A stretch of DNA of 64,000 nt from Chenopodium formosanum (taxonomy: Eukaryota > Streptophyta > Magnoliopsida > Caryophyllales > Amaranthaceae): contig CM044860.1 of NCBI GenBank assembly GCA_024500155.1, forward strand, positions 7,736,501 through 7,800,500, written 5' to 3'. Positions 13,061-24,454 of the stretch are shown here, piece by piece. Each line of letters starts with the position of its first letter. Position 1 is the stretch's first letter. The notes below the pieces were generated by a model. The model worked only from the letters and a program-made list of their open reading frames with translations. It was not told where the DNA came from and made no database searches. Made by a program: the position numbers and the translations under genes.

Positions 13061-14735
13061 TTTCACACTCACTGGAGTTACTACAGGGCACAGGCTCTAC
13101 TGCTTAAGCCAAAGGTCTGTAGAGCAGGCTGTATCCTGTAGGGGTATTTCTTTTATTTTCTTTGTCGGGTCAGAACGTCTCACGGGTCAAGCAGATCAAT
13201 CTAACCCAAGAAATTGGGCTAGATACGAAGTATTTCGGAAGCAAGAGAAGCAATACAAATCTATCATTCTATATTTCTATCTCAAAGTAATATTCAAATT
13301 TTTAACTTCGTGTCTGTGTGGGATCAGAGCATGCAAAACTACAACTTTCACGTTTTGGTTAAAGTTTTGACTGGATTATTTAGGTTAAAATAATTTCAAT
13401 CATTTAAGTATTAAGAATTATTTGTTGCTAATACATGTTTGGCTAATAAGACAATTTGTTGTAGACATGTTGATCTAAGTTGTTTGTTTCTTGAAATTTC
13501 ACGAATATCTTTGTTTTATCCATTCACATTAAATACTTTGTTATTTTCCCCTTTGTTACAAGATGTTAGATAAAGGGAAACGACTTAATGAGGGTCTTGT
13601 ATCATAAGAGTTTCTCCTATCATGAGAAGGGTAGGGGTGAGGATCGAACCCTGGTCACACCGGGGGGGTGGAGGGGCTGACACCTGTCTTTTTTCATATG
13701 TCAAAAATACTTGTATCAATTTATACTAAATAAATGACTAAAAAATAAGACATTTGTAGTCAACTCACTCAAATTGATGAAATTTAGTTTAAAAATTTAT
13801 TTAAACGGATCTAATTAGTTCTTTTTGGTCAAAACAAATGAAGCATAGAATTGTGCTTCATCACTTCATTGCTAAGATCTTTCATCTAATCATATAGGTC
13901 AAATAGGTGACTAGTGAGTAATGTTTGCCCACTACCAAGGAGAGACCATATTTGATATTTGGGAGGTTGAAGACAATGACGCATTGACACAAATTGTTTG
14001 TCGGTGATAGTTATGGTTGATTTAAATATTGTAATTGTTAATTGGATATCCAATCTGAGGTTATATATTTTCTGTTTTCTAGACTTTTGCGAATTTGCGT
14101 TAAATGTTATTGTTTTAACAAAATAATTTCAGTTTGTAATTATAATTTATTTTTTTTAATATACTTTATTGTTAATTGTAAATACTGGCTAAGCTTTTGC
14201 GTTTAAGTATATTTTTGCCCTAGGTATAGTTGCTCCCGGTAGTGGGCTGTCATTGCTCGGTGTCTTGTAGTGTCAAACTGTCTATGTGTCAACAGATTGT
14301 TAAAACCATAAACTATTGACACAATAATACACAAATTTGACATGAATTGGTCGTCATCTTTACTTTTCTTTAAGCCCTAAAAAGAATGCTTAAAGCATAC
14401 TTGGTATATCTCAATGGCCTGCACACTGCACTCTAATCTGCACTAAACACATCCTGTGATTATCTTGCTCAGATTCCTTACAGTGGCATAGCAACATTAA
14501 ACAAACCTGCTAACTTTCTCATACTTTTAAATCAGAAGCCATTGCTTTACATCTGATGTTTCCACATTTTAGAGGTTATCCATATCATCCCCCGAGCTAA
14601 ACAAGAGGGTTAACATAAATCCTTTTTACTCTCGCATCCACTTCAACATCTCCTGGAGATAGGAGGCTGTATTCATCCTAGAAGTCAATTCTATATAACA
14701 GTGTTTCAATAGGTCTGACAAATACTACTCATATA
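13061..14735. other. Intergenic region between two minus-strand genes
   Basis: This holds the 5' flank of the RsmI gene and the 3' flank of the E2 gene. A tRNA B-box-like string (inverse of GAGGATCGAACCC) occurs at 13639-13651 without a convincing A box. No other gene or element is recognisable. Confidence 0.5.
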
Positions 14736-17700
14736 TTACACTTTATCGTCATGAAACCACCACCTCGTTTCCTTAGGAGATCTACCGTTCCTACATTTCT
14801 TCACATAACGGTCATTGTCTGCAGGGCGTTGCTGCAAAATGTAACAAAACTGTTTCAGTTATCTTAAGAATATGAGTAAGCAAAAGCTCAAATGGAAACT
14901 GCTGGGAGTCGGGGGTGTGGCCAGGGATAGTAACTCAACAAACCTTTGAGGTAGAGCTTGACAGCATTGAAAGAATACTGATACAAATTTAGCTGACTGT
15001 CATTGCTGGGGACCAAGAGTCATATAAAATATCTGCAATCATAGACAATACGAGAAAGTATGTGTTGGCAAGGTCATTTTTAACACAAATCATCTTAATG
15101 GTCCCATCCAAAATACACAAGAGCCTAAATCAGGGGAGATTAATATAAACAACGATTTGTGGAAGAAACAAGGACTGTGAGCTTGCACCACAAAATGGCC
15201 TACATAATGTTTGAATGACTTGTGAAATAGGTTTCCAATATCAATATCATGAGATTCATGACCATCCATTGGTAAACAAAACAAAAATGAGTAAAATACA
15301 AAAATGAAAAAAATATCCAAGGCACGATAACATCAACGCATAATGAGGTGGTAAAGCTATTATGATATTACAATCTTACGATACCTAAGCATAAAGATAC
15401 AATCATTAAAAGTCTATCCACAAGAATCTCAATCTCAATCGCATAAGAGTGGCTAGTGTCTTCTTCATCAGTCTATCCATATATAGAAACTGAGGCTGGG
15501 AAATTTGAAACATGGGCATCACTGACTTTATAGAAAGACACAATAGTCAATGAATCTATTGAGCTACATAAGTGAGATTACACTTTATTTCAGCAACAAT
15601 AACAACAGCCATTGGGAAATTTTAGTGCAGCGGGGTTTGGGAGGTCAAATCTAAAATGTAGAATGACTTTCAGGTGGAGCGTAGACCAATAAAGGAAATA
15701 ACAAAAATTATTAGTGACTGATGAAAGAGGGGCATTCAGTACATATATCGGCTAAATGTTCCGAACCATCTCACGAACTGAGCTACCTGGAACCTTTTAC
15801 GTTTTTAAAAGCTGGTAGTTGGCTGTAGAAAATTAATCATCTATTTAAAAAAAGTCTTCATTTTATAATATATAATGAACAAAAGACCCATGTAAAATAT
15901 AGCTATTATGATATTCTAATATTTTGGCATGAAATGTAATTTGCCAAAGTCTATCCACAAGAATGACAATCTCGGTTGTAAAAAGAATGACAATCTCAAT
16001 GCACATTAGAGGTTATATCCTCTTTATCAGCTTATAAGAAATAGAGATTGAGTCTGGGAAAAATGAAATACGAGCTTCACCAACTTTACAGAAAGGCACA
16101 ATAGTCTATGCATCAATCAAGCTACAAGAATAAGATCATACATTATTACATCGTTAATAATGACAGACATTGTGGATCTTGCTACTAGCAGGGTTTGAAA
16201 GGTCAAAGATGAATGCAGCCAGATAACCCTAAGATGTAGAAAAACTATTTCATGTGGAGTTTAGAACCATAATGGAAATAATATATTCATTCTACTAACT
16301 GATAAAAGAGGTGCATTGAGTGCCTAAGTGTTCCAAACCATCTCATGAACTGGGCCAGCTGGTTCAAATTTACATATTTCAAATGATATTGCAGGTGTGT
16401 TGGCTTGTAGAAACTAGATCCTCTATTCAAAAACCTTTTGTTTTATAAAATTATTGAATAAAATATCCATGTAAGATGTAGCTCAAGCCACAGAGTGAAT
16501 AAACATATGACTGTTCTAGTCCCGGTTTCCCCAGGTGAAGCTAAAAAGTATAAGGTACATATGCACTTGATATATCTTGTAAACAAAATGGAGTAAAAAT
16601 TTTGTGAGCAACACAAAAATATTATAAAAACTAAGACTTAGCACTCAATTTGTTGAATAATTGTTCATCAGAACAAAAAGGCCGCAAATTTTTCAACGGA
16701 GTGAAGAGGATGATAATGCTAAATTTAAGTCTACAGGAGAAAACAGGCCTGATTATGCTCATAATCTAACATCAGATTGGAACTTCAAATAATTGGCAGA
16801 AATATATGTACTTCAGTACTTGTACTAATCTAAGAGTAATTCCATGTTTCTCCTATTGATTAACAACATTCGTTTCTCATGGGGGCAATACAGTAATTTC
16901 CGGGGATATGAGTGGTTTTATATATTGTGAGGTGTTTCTGACTATGTCCAGCTGTACAAGTAGTGCAAAAGAAAAGATGACGGAGTTAACTTTCACCGTT
17001 AACTTACAAGTGAAGATCTGCATCTTGTTCGCAAATTCAAGTGTACCCAAAGTGAAGATCGAGGGATTAAGTCTATTTCCCTTAATTTTGAAATTAAATC
17101 TGGACTCATGACAAAATTTTGATATATTTGTAAATTGGTCTTCTTTTGGCATCCACTCTTTGCTCTTCTTCTTCCCTTTACTCACCTCCATCCATGGAAT
17201 TCAAAGACTTTCAATGGAGATTTTAAAGCTCGCGAACATGTTCAATGGAGTAGGAAGTAAAACCTTACCATTTGGGATTAACCATGCCCTTATTTCCCCA
17301 TTTCTGTTAGGGTTTTTCGTTAATACGGCGGCGGCTTCGCCGCCTGAAAGACAAAGGAGGACAATAAAGATGGAGGAACACAAAGAATATGGTGGAGGTG
17401 CGAGCTGAAGGACACGAAGGAGATGTGGTTGACAGCTTTAATGGAGGACGAAGGTGTTGGAGGACAGTAGAATGAGGAACATTGATAATGTTTGATTACA
17501 TTAACGGCATCCCATATACTCAGCTGCTCATGCCAACTAAGCATGTCCCACATATGTCTACTCATCAGCACAACAACACAAAAAAGTTGGAAAAAATTGC
17601 AAATATGCCACTAGAGAAACAAAACCCGTTTCTCATGAAGAGTAACTGGGGTCTCCTCCTAATCTAACTGATGATAAAGGAAAATTCAATAGGCTAATAG

Positions 17701-18868
17701 GAGGCCGTGTACTCGTGTAGGCTTATTATACCGAATCAACATTAGACTTGTTACTAATTTTTATTAGGCAGCAAAACCGGTAAATAAACAAAAGATAGGC
17801 GCTCAGAAGTCATGCTTTATTCAACAACTATAGATTCACAAGAACAAGGACCATTAGTATTAGCATTATATGCATTGTTATCCATTCATCACATCCAAAT
17901 ATCTCATAACAGTTATCATAAGCAATCCGCTACAACATCCTCTAAAATATGGAAATCGAAGGTTATTCTTTTCATTAATAACTTTCATAATTCATAAACC
18001 AACTATAGGTTTATCCACTTTAAAAAATTAAGCATCAATCTCAATCAAATCCAACAAGTGCACACTCAACTCATCACCATTCAACACTATCTGCAAAATG
18101 CAAAATTGTCTAATATCACCCCATCTCCCTCTTCATCTACATAATCGTATGCTTTTAACATACCAAGACATGTCAAATTGTCAATGCATTTACAGAAACT
18201 TTCTTCCCAAATCATTTCAAAAAACAAAATCACAATATATAACATGTATGAGCAATGTCAATTGTCATTTGTCAATGAAAGAGTTGATCTTATTCTAACA
18301 CATCATTCAATTCAATTGACTTCGTTAATACAATACAATCATACAAACATACAAGATACAACATATTTGTACCAGAATTCCACATACTCTCTCCATCTGA
18401 AAGTAGTCGTCAGATTGATAGTGTAATTTAAACTACGCGACAACTTAATACATAAATTATGAAACACATATAGAGAACAAGTAAACATCTAGGGGAAAAA
18501 AAGTTCATCTAATACAAAGAAAGAAGTACCTAAACAGATATGCCCATTGCTGTAAATGTGAGGATGCAGAGGAGCAGGAGGTACAAATATAACCTACACC
18601 CCAAAAAACAATAAATTAAACCAAATTCTAACCTAAAAATTGTGCAATTATAATAAACTACTATACTAATAATAATAATTTAACATAAAGTAATAAAAAA
18701 TCAACAAAAAAAATTCAGGGGTTCAATTGAATTAGAAAAATAAATATTAAATAATAACCTGGGGTGCTTCCATAGGATAATGCTCAGGAAAATCAACTTG
18801 AAGCTGATAAGTCTCGTTTGCATACAAAGTTCCAGGTGCTCCAGAAACTTCGATCACCCATCTTTTTA

Positions 18869-18917
<49 letters not shown>

Positions 18918-19313
18918 ATATAAAAATCAAAACTTTTTTAATCATGGAAAAAAAAAAAAAAAAAAAAAAACCCAGAAAAAATTATACCTTTGAAGATTAT
19001 CGGTGACCTTATGTTTGAAGCCAGCAGGAGGATTAAGCTGCCACTCAACAAGTTCTTTTTGGAGTCGATTTTGGGCGATTTTGCTTAAAGTCTGAAAATT
19101 TAAACATATAAGCATGTAAATTAGCAATTATTATTATATTATTATACACCGGGAACACGAAAGCAGTTTAAAACTGTGCGTGATTTCGGGAGCATGATAC
19201 GGCATTATGTTTTCGAGTGTAAGATCTAAATTGCGGTAAATTAAGGCATGAAGGTAGAAATTAAAGAGAGAAAAAAGAAGAACCTTGCGTGATTGAGTGG
19301 AGGAACTTGTCAT
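14736..19313 (-). CDS. UBC16: Ubiquitin-conjugating enzyme E2, UBC15-18 (UBE2W) type, with an in-frame stop in exon 5
   Basis: Six exons (19313-19284, 19091-18988, 18861-18759, 18593-18530, 15032-14944, 14831-14736) join in phase to 161 codons plus stop, the length I recall for Arabidopsis UBC16. The protein takes ubiquitin from E1 on a catalytic cysteine and passes it to substrates with an E3. Features seen: MTSSSTQSRK start, helix 1 RLQKELVEWQLNPPAGFKHK, the strand region VDFPEHYPMEAPQ, the active site SNGHICLDILYDSW with Cys99, and the C-terminal RYVKKCRNGRSPKETRWWFH. Exon 5 reads ...SPAMTVS-TAA-ICISILSML: codon 115 (14991-14989) is TAA where relatives have Ser. A product of 114 residues would keep Cys99 but lose the C-terminal helices. 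All splice sites and the other 160 codons look intact, so this is either a recent nonsense allele or a base-call error. Intron 4 is unusually long (3.5 kb). The symbol names the closest subfamily member, not a proven orthologue. Confidence 0.88.
15411..16483. repeat. Imperfect tandem duplication (~0.5 kb unit) inside E2 intron 4
   Basis: Two consecutive, diverged copies begin AGTCTATCCACAAGAAT (about 15411 and 15951). Both proceed through matching blocks such as ACAATAGTC, CAGGTGGAG/CATGTGGAG and GAAAGAGG/AAAAGAGG plus GCATT. They end near CATGTAAAATATAGCT and CATGTAAGATGTAGCT. The unit has no coding sense that I recognise. Confidence 0.75.
16868..17480. other. Intron segment with GC-rich hairpin
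   Basis: Part of E2 intron 4 with local higher GC, including the perfect inverted repeat GGCGGCGGCTTCGCCGCC near 17327-17345 next to a GTTAGGGTTTTT string. Short open frames exist on both strands but none matches a protein family I know. It may be a captured 5' end of some other gene; nothing confirms this. Confidence 0.3.
18877..18970. repeat. Two long A-runs in E2 intron 2 (T-tracts on the coding strand)
   Basis: Two homopurine runs of about 38 and 22 A residues lie in the 126-nt intron between exons 2 and 3. On the transcribed sense they are poly(T), so the intron consists largely of polypyrimidine tract upstream of the exon 3 acceptor. Confidence 0.8.
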
Positions 19314-19319
19314 GGTTTG

Positions 19320-19669
19320 AGAGAGAGAGAGAGAGAGAAAGAAAGAGAGAGAGTGGCAGAAAGTAATTGTGGGATTTTTTAATGGGGTCGGAAGATTGAA
19401 GATGATGGAGAGAATTTACTAAAGTTAAGGATAAACCAGTCTTTCGTTAAGAGACATATTCCTATAAACCAGTCTATGTAGAACTAGGTTAAAATCTCGT
19501 GGTAATTATTTTTGACATTAATAAAGTATGTAAAAGATATTTAGAAATATTTTATTTGGATATCTATGAAATATAATTGTATTTTTTTTTTCTTGGTGGA
19601 ATATGGAATATAATTGTCAAAGTGGAAAAAAAATATATATATCATAAAATATAAGTAGTTTGCTTCATT
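19320..19669. promoter_or_regulatory. 5' flank of the E2 gene with GA-rich leader
   Basis: Directly upstream of the E2 start (19313) is a (GA)n tract at about 19320-19353. It reads as (CT)n in the gene's sense, a common feature of plant 5' leaders. No clear TATA box was identified. Beyond it the sequence is AT-rich up to the LINE. Confidence 0.45.
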
Positions 19670-22600
19670 ACTCTTTGAAGGCAAGATATTGCAAGCATTC
19701 GAGTGTCTTGGATGCTAATAGGGGCTATAATCCAAGCTTCTCGTGGAGAAGCATATGGGGAGCAAAGTCCTTATTGCGTGATGGACTGGAGGGTTGGAAA
19801 TGGGCATAATATTAATGTGTGGTCTGATCCGTGGATATGTGATGACCAAACGATTCTTTATCCAACCCCAAGTGACTCGAGCAACATGGAGATGAAGGTA
19901 AGTGAGCTACTATCAGAGTACAACGGAGAGTGGAATAGAGAATTGATATGTAATATGTTCCCTGCGAATATTTGTGCTGCTATTTTTTCTACTCCGTTAT
20001 TACCTATAAACACTGATGACCTGCTGTTCCGATCCAAGACCAAGGATGGAATTTTTTCTTTAAAATCAAGCTATTGGTTGGCAAGATTGAAGGGGGATGT
20101 CAGTGTGGGTAGTGGAGTTTCTAGTGATGATGCAAAGCTTTGGAAGGGGTTATGGCAGCTAAAGTGCCCTCCAAAACTCAAGCACTTTATTTGGAGTGCT
20201 TGCATGAGTAATTTGGCTGTCAAAGAAAGACTTATTTATAGGCATATCACTGTTGATGCATCGTGTCAGGTATGTGGTTATGGAAATGAGACTATTATTC
20301 ACTCTCTTTTTCATTGTGAAGCTGCGAAGGAGATATGGCGACATGGGGATATGTCGAAGCACTTGGAGGGGGCTCCTGCTGGTTCTGTCATTGAGATATG
20401 GAGGTGGTTGGCGCATAAATTGAAGACAAAGGACCTGATTGCAGTGGGGGCACTGATGTGGGCTGCCTGGTTTTGTAGAAATAAGATCGCTTTCTGCAAT
20501 GAAAGGCAAAATGTTGTTCAAGTTGCTACTGGTTTTTTTAGGATGGTGGATGAGTTTGGTGGCTATAAGCGTAGGGTGATGCCGGTGCCTGCAATGCAAG
20601 GTTCGGGTGCTGACAGTGCTGCTTCTGTTTGGGTCTACCCACCTGGTGGAGTGGTGAAGATTAATGTTGATGCATATGTTCGAAAAGGAAGGATGGTTGG
20701 ACTCGGTGTTGTGGTGAGAGATGAGAGTGGCAGGGTGCTATTAAATGGTATCAGACGAATCCCCTACACAAGTCCTGATATTGCAGAAGGGGCTGCAGCT
20801 AGGTACGATGTGGCTTTGGTTAGGCGGTTTGGTTTTCGCAGTATTCATGTTGAGAGCGATACAACGAGTGTTATTCAAGGCATCAAAGGCAAGTCAAGTG
20901 GACTGACTCGATTCATCTTATCTATGACGATGTTAGACAAGATAGCTTTATGTTTGATTCTTGTGTTGTAACACCCCCAAATCTCCCTCTACGGAAATAC
21001 TAGTATAATACGTATAATTATACCATAGAGATAGACTTAGGCGTATTACCGCCGCGTGATTACGCAAGGCTACTCAACTTACTAACAAAACAATACTTTG
21101 CAGCGGAAACTTCAAAACTCTTCTTTAATTAATAATAACTATAGATAGAAACCAATGTTATGAGTACTCAAAAATAGATACAAAGACCAAGATTCCTAAC
21201 TTAGTGAAACCAATCCCGGGACTCCAATGCATCAATTTATTGACTCCACCTGAAATAACACTGCTTACCATTACGGTAAACAGGGCGAACCAAAACAAAT
21301 AAGAAATACGGGTTAGCAAAATATGCTAAGTACGGTAAGTGTAACATAATTAAACTCAATTTATTTGCAAACATGCTTTTGAAATCAATTCCAATAATTA
21401 ATCCAATAATTCCAAACTCATGATTCAAAACCAATTCTTAATATTCCAATATCAATAATCAATAAAACCAATACCAATTATTTTAAAACCAATTCCTCAT
21501 ATTAAAACCAATTAAACCAATTCCTCTCCCAAGTATGCACACCCCCCAAGCTAGTCTCCTTATGTTACAAGGCTATTCTTGAGGAAAGACCCGATCATAC
21601 AAAGTCCAAGGCCTTATCAATATACCAAATCCGCATAGTGGGATTACTAACATGCTTATAAAGCATTAATAATAAATTTAATTCAATGATTCAATAAATC
21701 CTTTTAATATCCAATAAATTCCAATGTAATTCAAACTCCTTTTTAATAATTCCAAATACTTTCAAAATCAAAACCTTTTAAATAGATACTTGAGAACAAA
21801 ATCTCATATTAAAAACTTTTCAAAATCAACAACTCTTCCTTGAAAAACCTTTTATTTAATTCAACAAACCTTTTAAAATCAAATCCTTTATTTAAACATG
21901 ATAAGTAATCCAAACCATTCAAAACATGATTTAAAAATCAATCATTCAAAATACTTTTATTAAAATCAATACCTTCAAACATAATTTATTTCAAAATCAT
22001 AATTCAAATCAATTTAATTCAATCACCAATCAAATCATGTAAAACATGTTATTCAAACCAATCACTTTCAAAGGTATCTAGCCACCTAAACGTACCTTGA
22101 TCCTTGCTAGAAAAATCACACAAAAAGAACCTCAAGAACCTTGATTCCGAATATCAATCAACACTTCGCACTTTCAAAGTTCAATAACGAATACACCTTG
22201 CAAATAACATAACCATAAGGTTATCACAACATAAACTCAAATCTAATGTGCATGGACAATAAAACTATTTTAAAATAATACTTTAATATAAAATTATAGC
22301 TTTAAAATAGGTATTTGTATTTTAGAAAACTAACCATGAAAAAGATAAAAGAATAGGATTAAAGAGAATTGAATTTTCGTTGGAAATAATAGGCAGAACT
22401 TGCAGAGGTCATAACTCCTTCAATATAAGTCTGAATTGGGTGATTCTTGAGCCTAACCTCAAGGATTTTTTGAGAGGAACAATTTTCTGTGAAACAACAA
22501 TACCCCAAAAACTGACCAGAAGTGCCCGAAAACTGGTTTCAAAGGTATACAGGATAATATCTGTACGAAAAGAGGAAAAGAAAAATATGAAAAGGTTTAG

Positions 22601-23655
22601 GGAAAATAAGAATAAGAGAGAAGAAGAGAATTGAGTTTTTGTGTGAAGAATATGAGAGGTATGAAGGGGTATTTATAGGCTCATGAACGAGGGAATTATG
22701 GTAGGAGAATGTAGGAAGAATTATGGTAAAAAGTATTAAGGGAATTACTTGGAGAAGTGAGTAAGAGAATTAAGGAAAGTTTGGATATTAAGGTGATTGT
22801 GTATAATTGAATATGGAATGTATGTATGTCATGAAAAATAATAAGGGCATTGGAATTACTTGGGGAATAATTAAGAAGAATGAATGGCAAGAAAATATGA
22901 TGATTAGATATTAAAAAGATGGAGAAATAGAATTAAGGAAAATAAGAGATTTTAAGGAGATAATTAAAAATATAATTTACCAAAATAAGTCACCTAAAAA
23001 TCCATCATGGTGGCTTTAGATATTTAGGGAATTAATTTGCTAGTTTTAAGGAATTAAAAATAATTGTGTAAATAATATCTATTGTATAAAATAATTAACT
23101 AATAAAATTCCAATTATTCACTAAATAAAAAAACTAAGAGAATCAGATTTTCTATACATAGAAAATCCGAAAATCATAGTCATTAAATTAGGAATTTTCG
23201 GCCATCTTAAATAAATAATAAAATATAATTTTATTTAATTAAAATATCCGGAATATATATAAATAATCCGGTTTTTAAATAAAATAAATGGATAATAAAT
23301 CTTATCCAAAATCCAAAAATAATATTTGAGTTTTAAAATACTTTTGGCGCCAAAATTCAATTATCATTTTGGCTCCAAAATCCAAATAGTAAAATAAATT
23401 ACTAAAATACCCTTTTAAAGAGAATACTAATTAGAAAATACGTTTCAAAAATGCGGGGTATTACATGTGTTTTTTCTCATGTTAGACGAGCACGTAATAC
23501 GGTTGCCCATTGTATTGTTAGATGGGATACCGGTGTGTGTGATGAGTTAGTTTGTACTGGACCGTTTCCCCAAAGTATTACTGCTTTGGCGGACATTGAT
23601 TTAACTTAATAAAATGCTTGTGCTACCTTTTCTTCAAAAAAAAAAAAAAAAAAAA
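19670..23655 (+). mobile_element. 5'-truncated L1-type LINE, inactive, split by an LTR insertion
   Basis: The C-terminal part of an L1 ORF2 runs from about 19670 to 20966 and resumes at 23466-23609, followed by a poly(A) tail (23636-23655). Visible parts: VWSDPW after the reverse transcriptase, the zf-RVT zinc-binding segment CQVCGYGNETIIHSLFHC, and an RNase H domain (INVDA, AEGAAA, HVESDT). After the insertion the protein continues SHVRRARNTVAHCIVRWD and ends at a stop (23607-23609). The copy is dead: frame changes are needed near 19,780 and near 20,915, and the LTR insertion cuts the RNase H. The 5' junction and the sequence after the tail share GTTTGCTT/GTTTACTT, a plausible weak target duplication. 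Confidence 0.9.
20967..23465 (-). mobile_element. Solo-LTR-like insertion (2.5 kb) inside the LINE
   Basis: The insert starts TGTAACACCCC and ends GGGGTATTACA, giving the TG...CA ends of an LTR. It is flanked by a perfect 5-bp duplication TGTGT (20962-20966 and 23466-23470). Removing it rejoins the LINE RNase H reading frame. No terminal direct repeats and no gag/pol frames were found inside, so a solo LTR is the simplest reading. On the minus strand a good TATA box, GCCTATAAATACCCC, lies near 22,665-22,685, which suggests minus orientation with the LTR beginning TGTAATACCCCG. A short non-autonomous element is the alternative. Family assignment is not made. Confidence 0.75.
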
Positions 23656-23679
23656 GTTTACTTAAAATTTAGCCCAAAA

Positions 23680-24291
23680 AAAAAAAAAACCCGAAAAAAA
23701 CGGAAATTTTTTTCACAAGGTAATAACAAGTGTCCTCGATTATTCCCTTTAAGTATAAGTTAATAGATTTTTAATAATTATTTTCTTAATTATTACTAAT
23801 AAGTACGAAATATAATTTATAAAAAAATTATTATTCATAAATTATATATTGAAACGAATTCAACAAATACCCATATAAGTACATGACTATAAATTAATTA
23901 CTACGGAGTAACATTGGTTAAAATAAATTACTTCGTATGTAATATTGCAAAAGGTCAACATGTTATCTTCGTCCTTCATATTAGGAAAACATATTGTTGC
24001 TATATTATTCCATATATATCTGATGATATTATTTAGAAAAGTAATGAATTATCAATATTCTAGTTTCTAAATTAGCGTTATGTTATATATTTTTTTAAAA
24101 AATAATAAATAAAATAAAATAAAAAGGCTAATGTTTGCATGTTTAGTGATTTTAGTAAACTTACTTTCCTAATTGTTTGTGTAAGTTTGTCATTTGCAAA
24201 TTGCAATGTCTTTTGCACTTTGCAGGTATATGAGCTCGTTGAAATAAATATATGAAGGATTGGCTTTAGAGCATCTTTAATGGTGAGTTTA
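23680..24291. other. Short intergenic stretch between transposons
   Basis: AT-rich sequence with one TACTCCGTA-type motif (23902-23910). No gene or classifiable element was seen. Confidence 0.5.
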
Positions 24292-24438
24292 GGGTCTGTT
24301 CACATTTACTGAACTGAACTGAACTGATTGGAGCAGAACTGAATTGAACTGAACTAAACTGAATATTTTACGAGAGAAGGAAATTAGGAGCTGAACTGAA
24401 CTGAACTGAACTAAAATTAAGTAAATGTGAACATACCC
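24292..24438. mobile_element. Tourist/Harbinger-like MITE with CTGAA pentamers (147 bp)
   Basis: Inverted ends GGGTCTGTTCACATTTACT and the inverse of AGTAAATGTGAACATACCC enclose runs of ACTGA pentamers around the core TATTTTACGAGAGAAGGAAA. Flanks are TTA on the left and TAA on the right, so the duplication is not cleanly direct. It is the best-preserved short member of the family in the window. Confidence 0.82.
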
Positions 24439-24454
24439 TAAATTGTCAAATAAG

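Noticed and set aside
13600..13690. Possible tRNA gene or SINE from a B-box-like string
   Set aside because: No convincing A box at the right distance, no clover-leaf and no poly(A) end or target duplication.
17160..17408. 82-codon plus-strand frame in E2 intron 4
   Set aside because: No family resemblance; its openness is explained by a local GC-rich hairpin and overlapping open frames on both strands.
20159..20599. 146-codon minus-strand open frame
   Set aside because: Antisense of the plus-strand LINE coding region.
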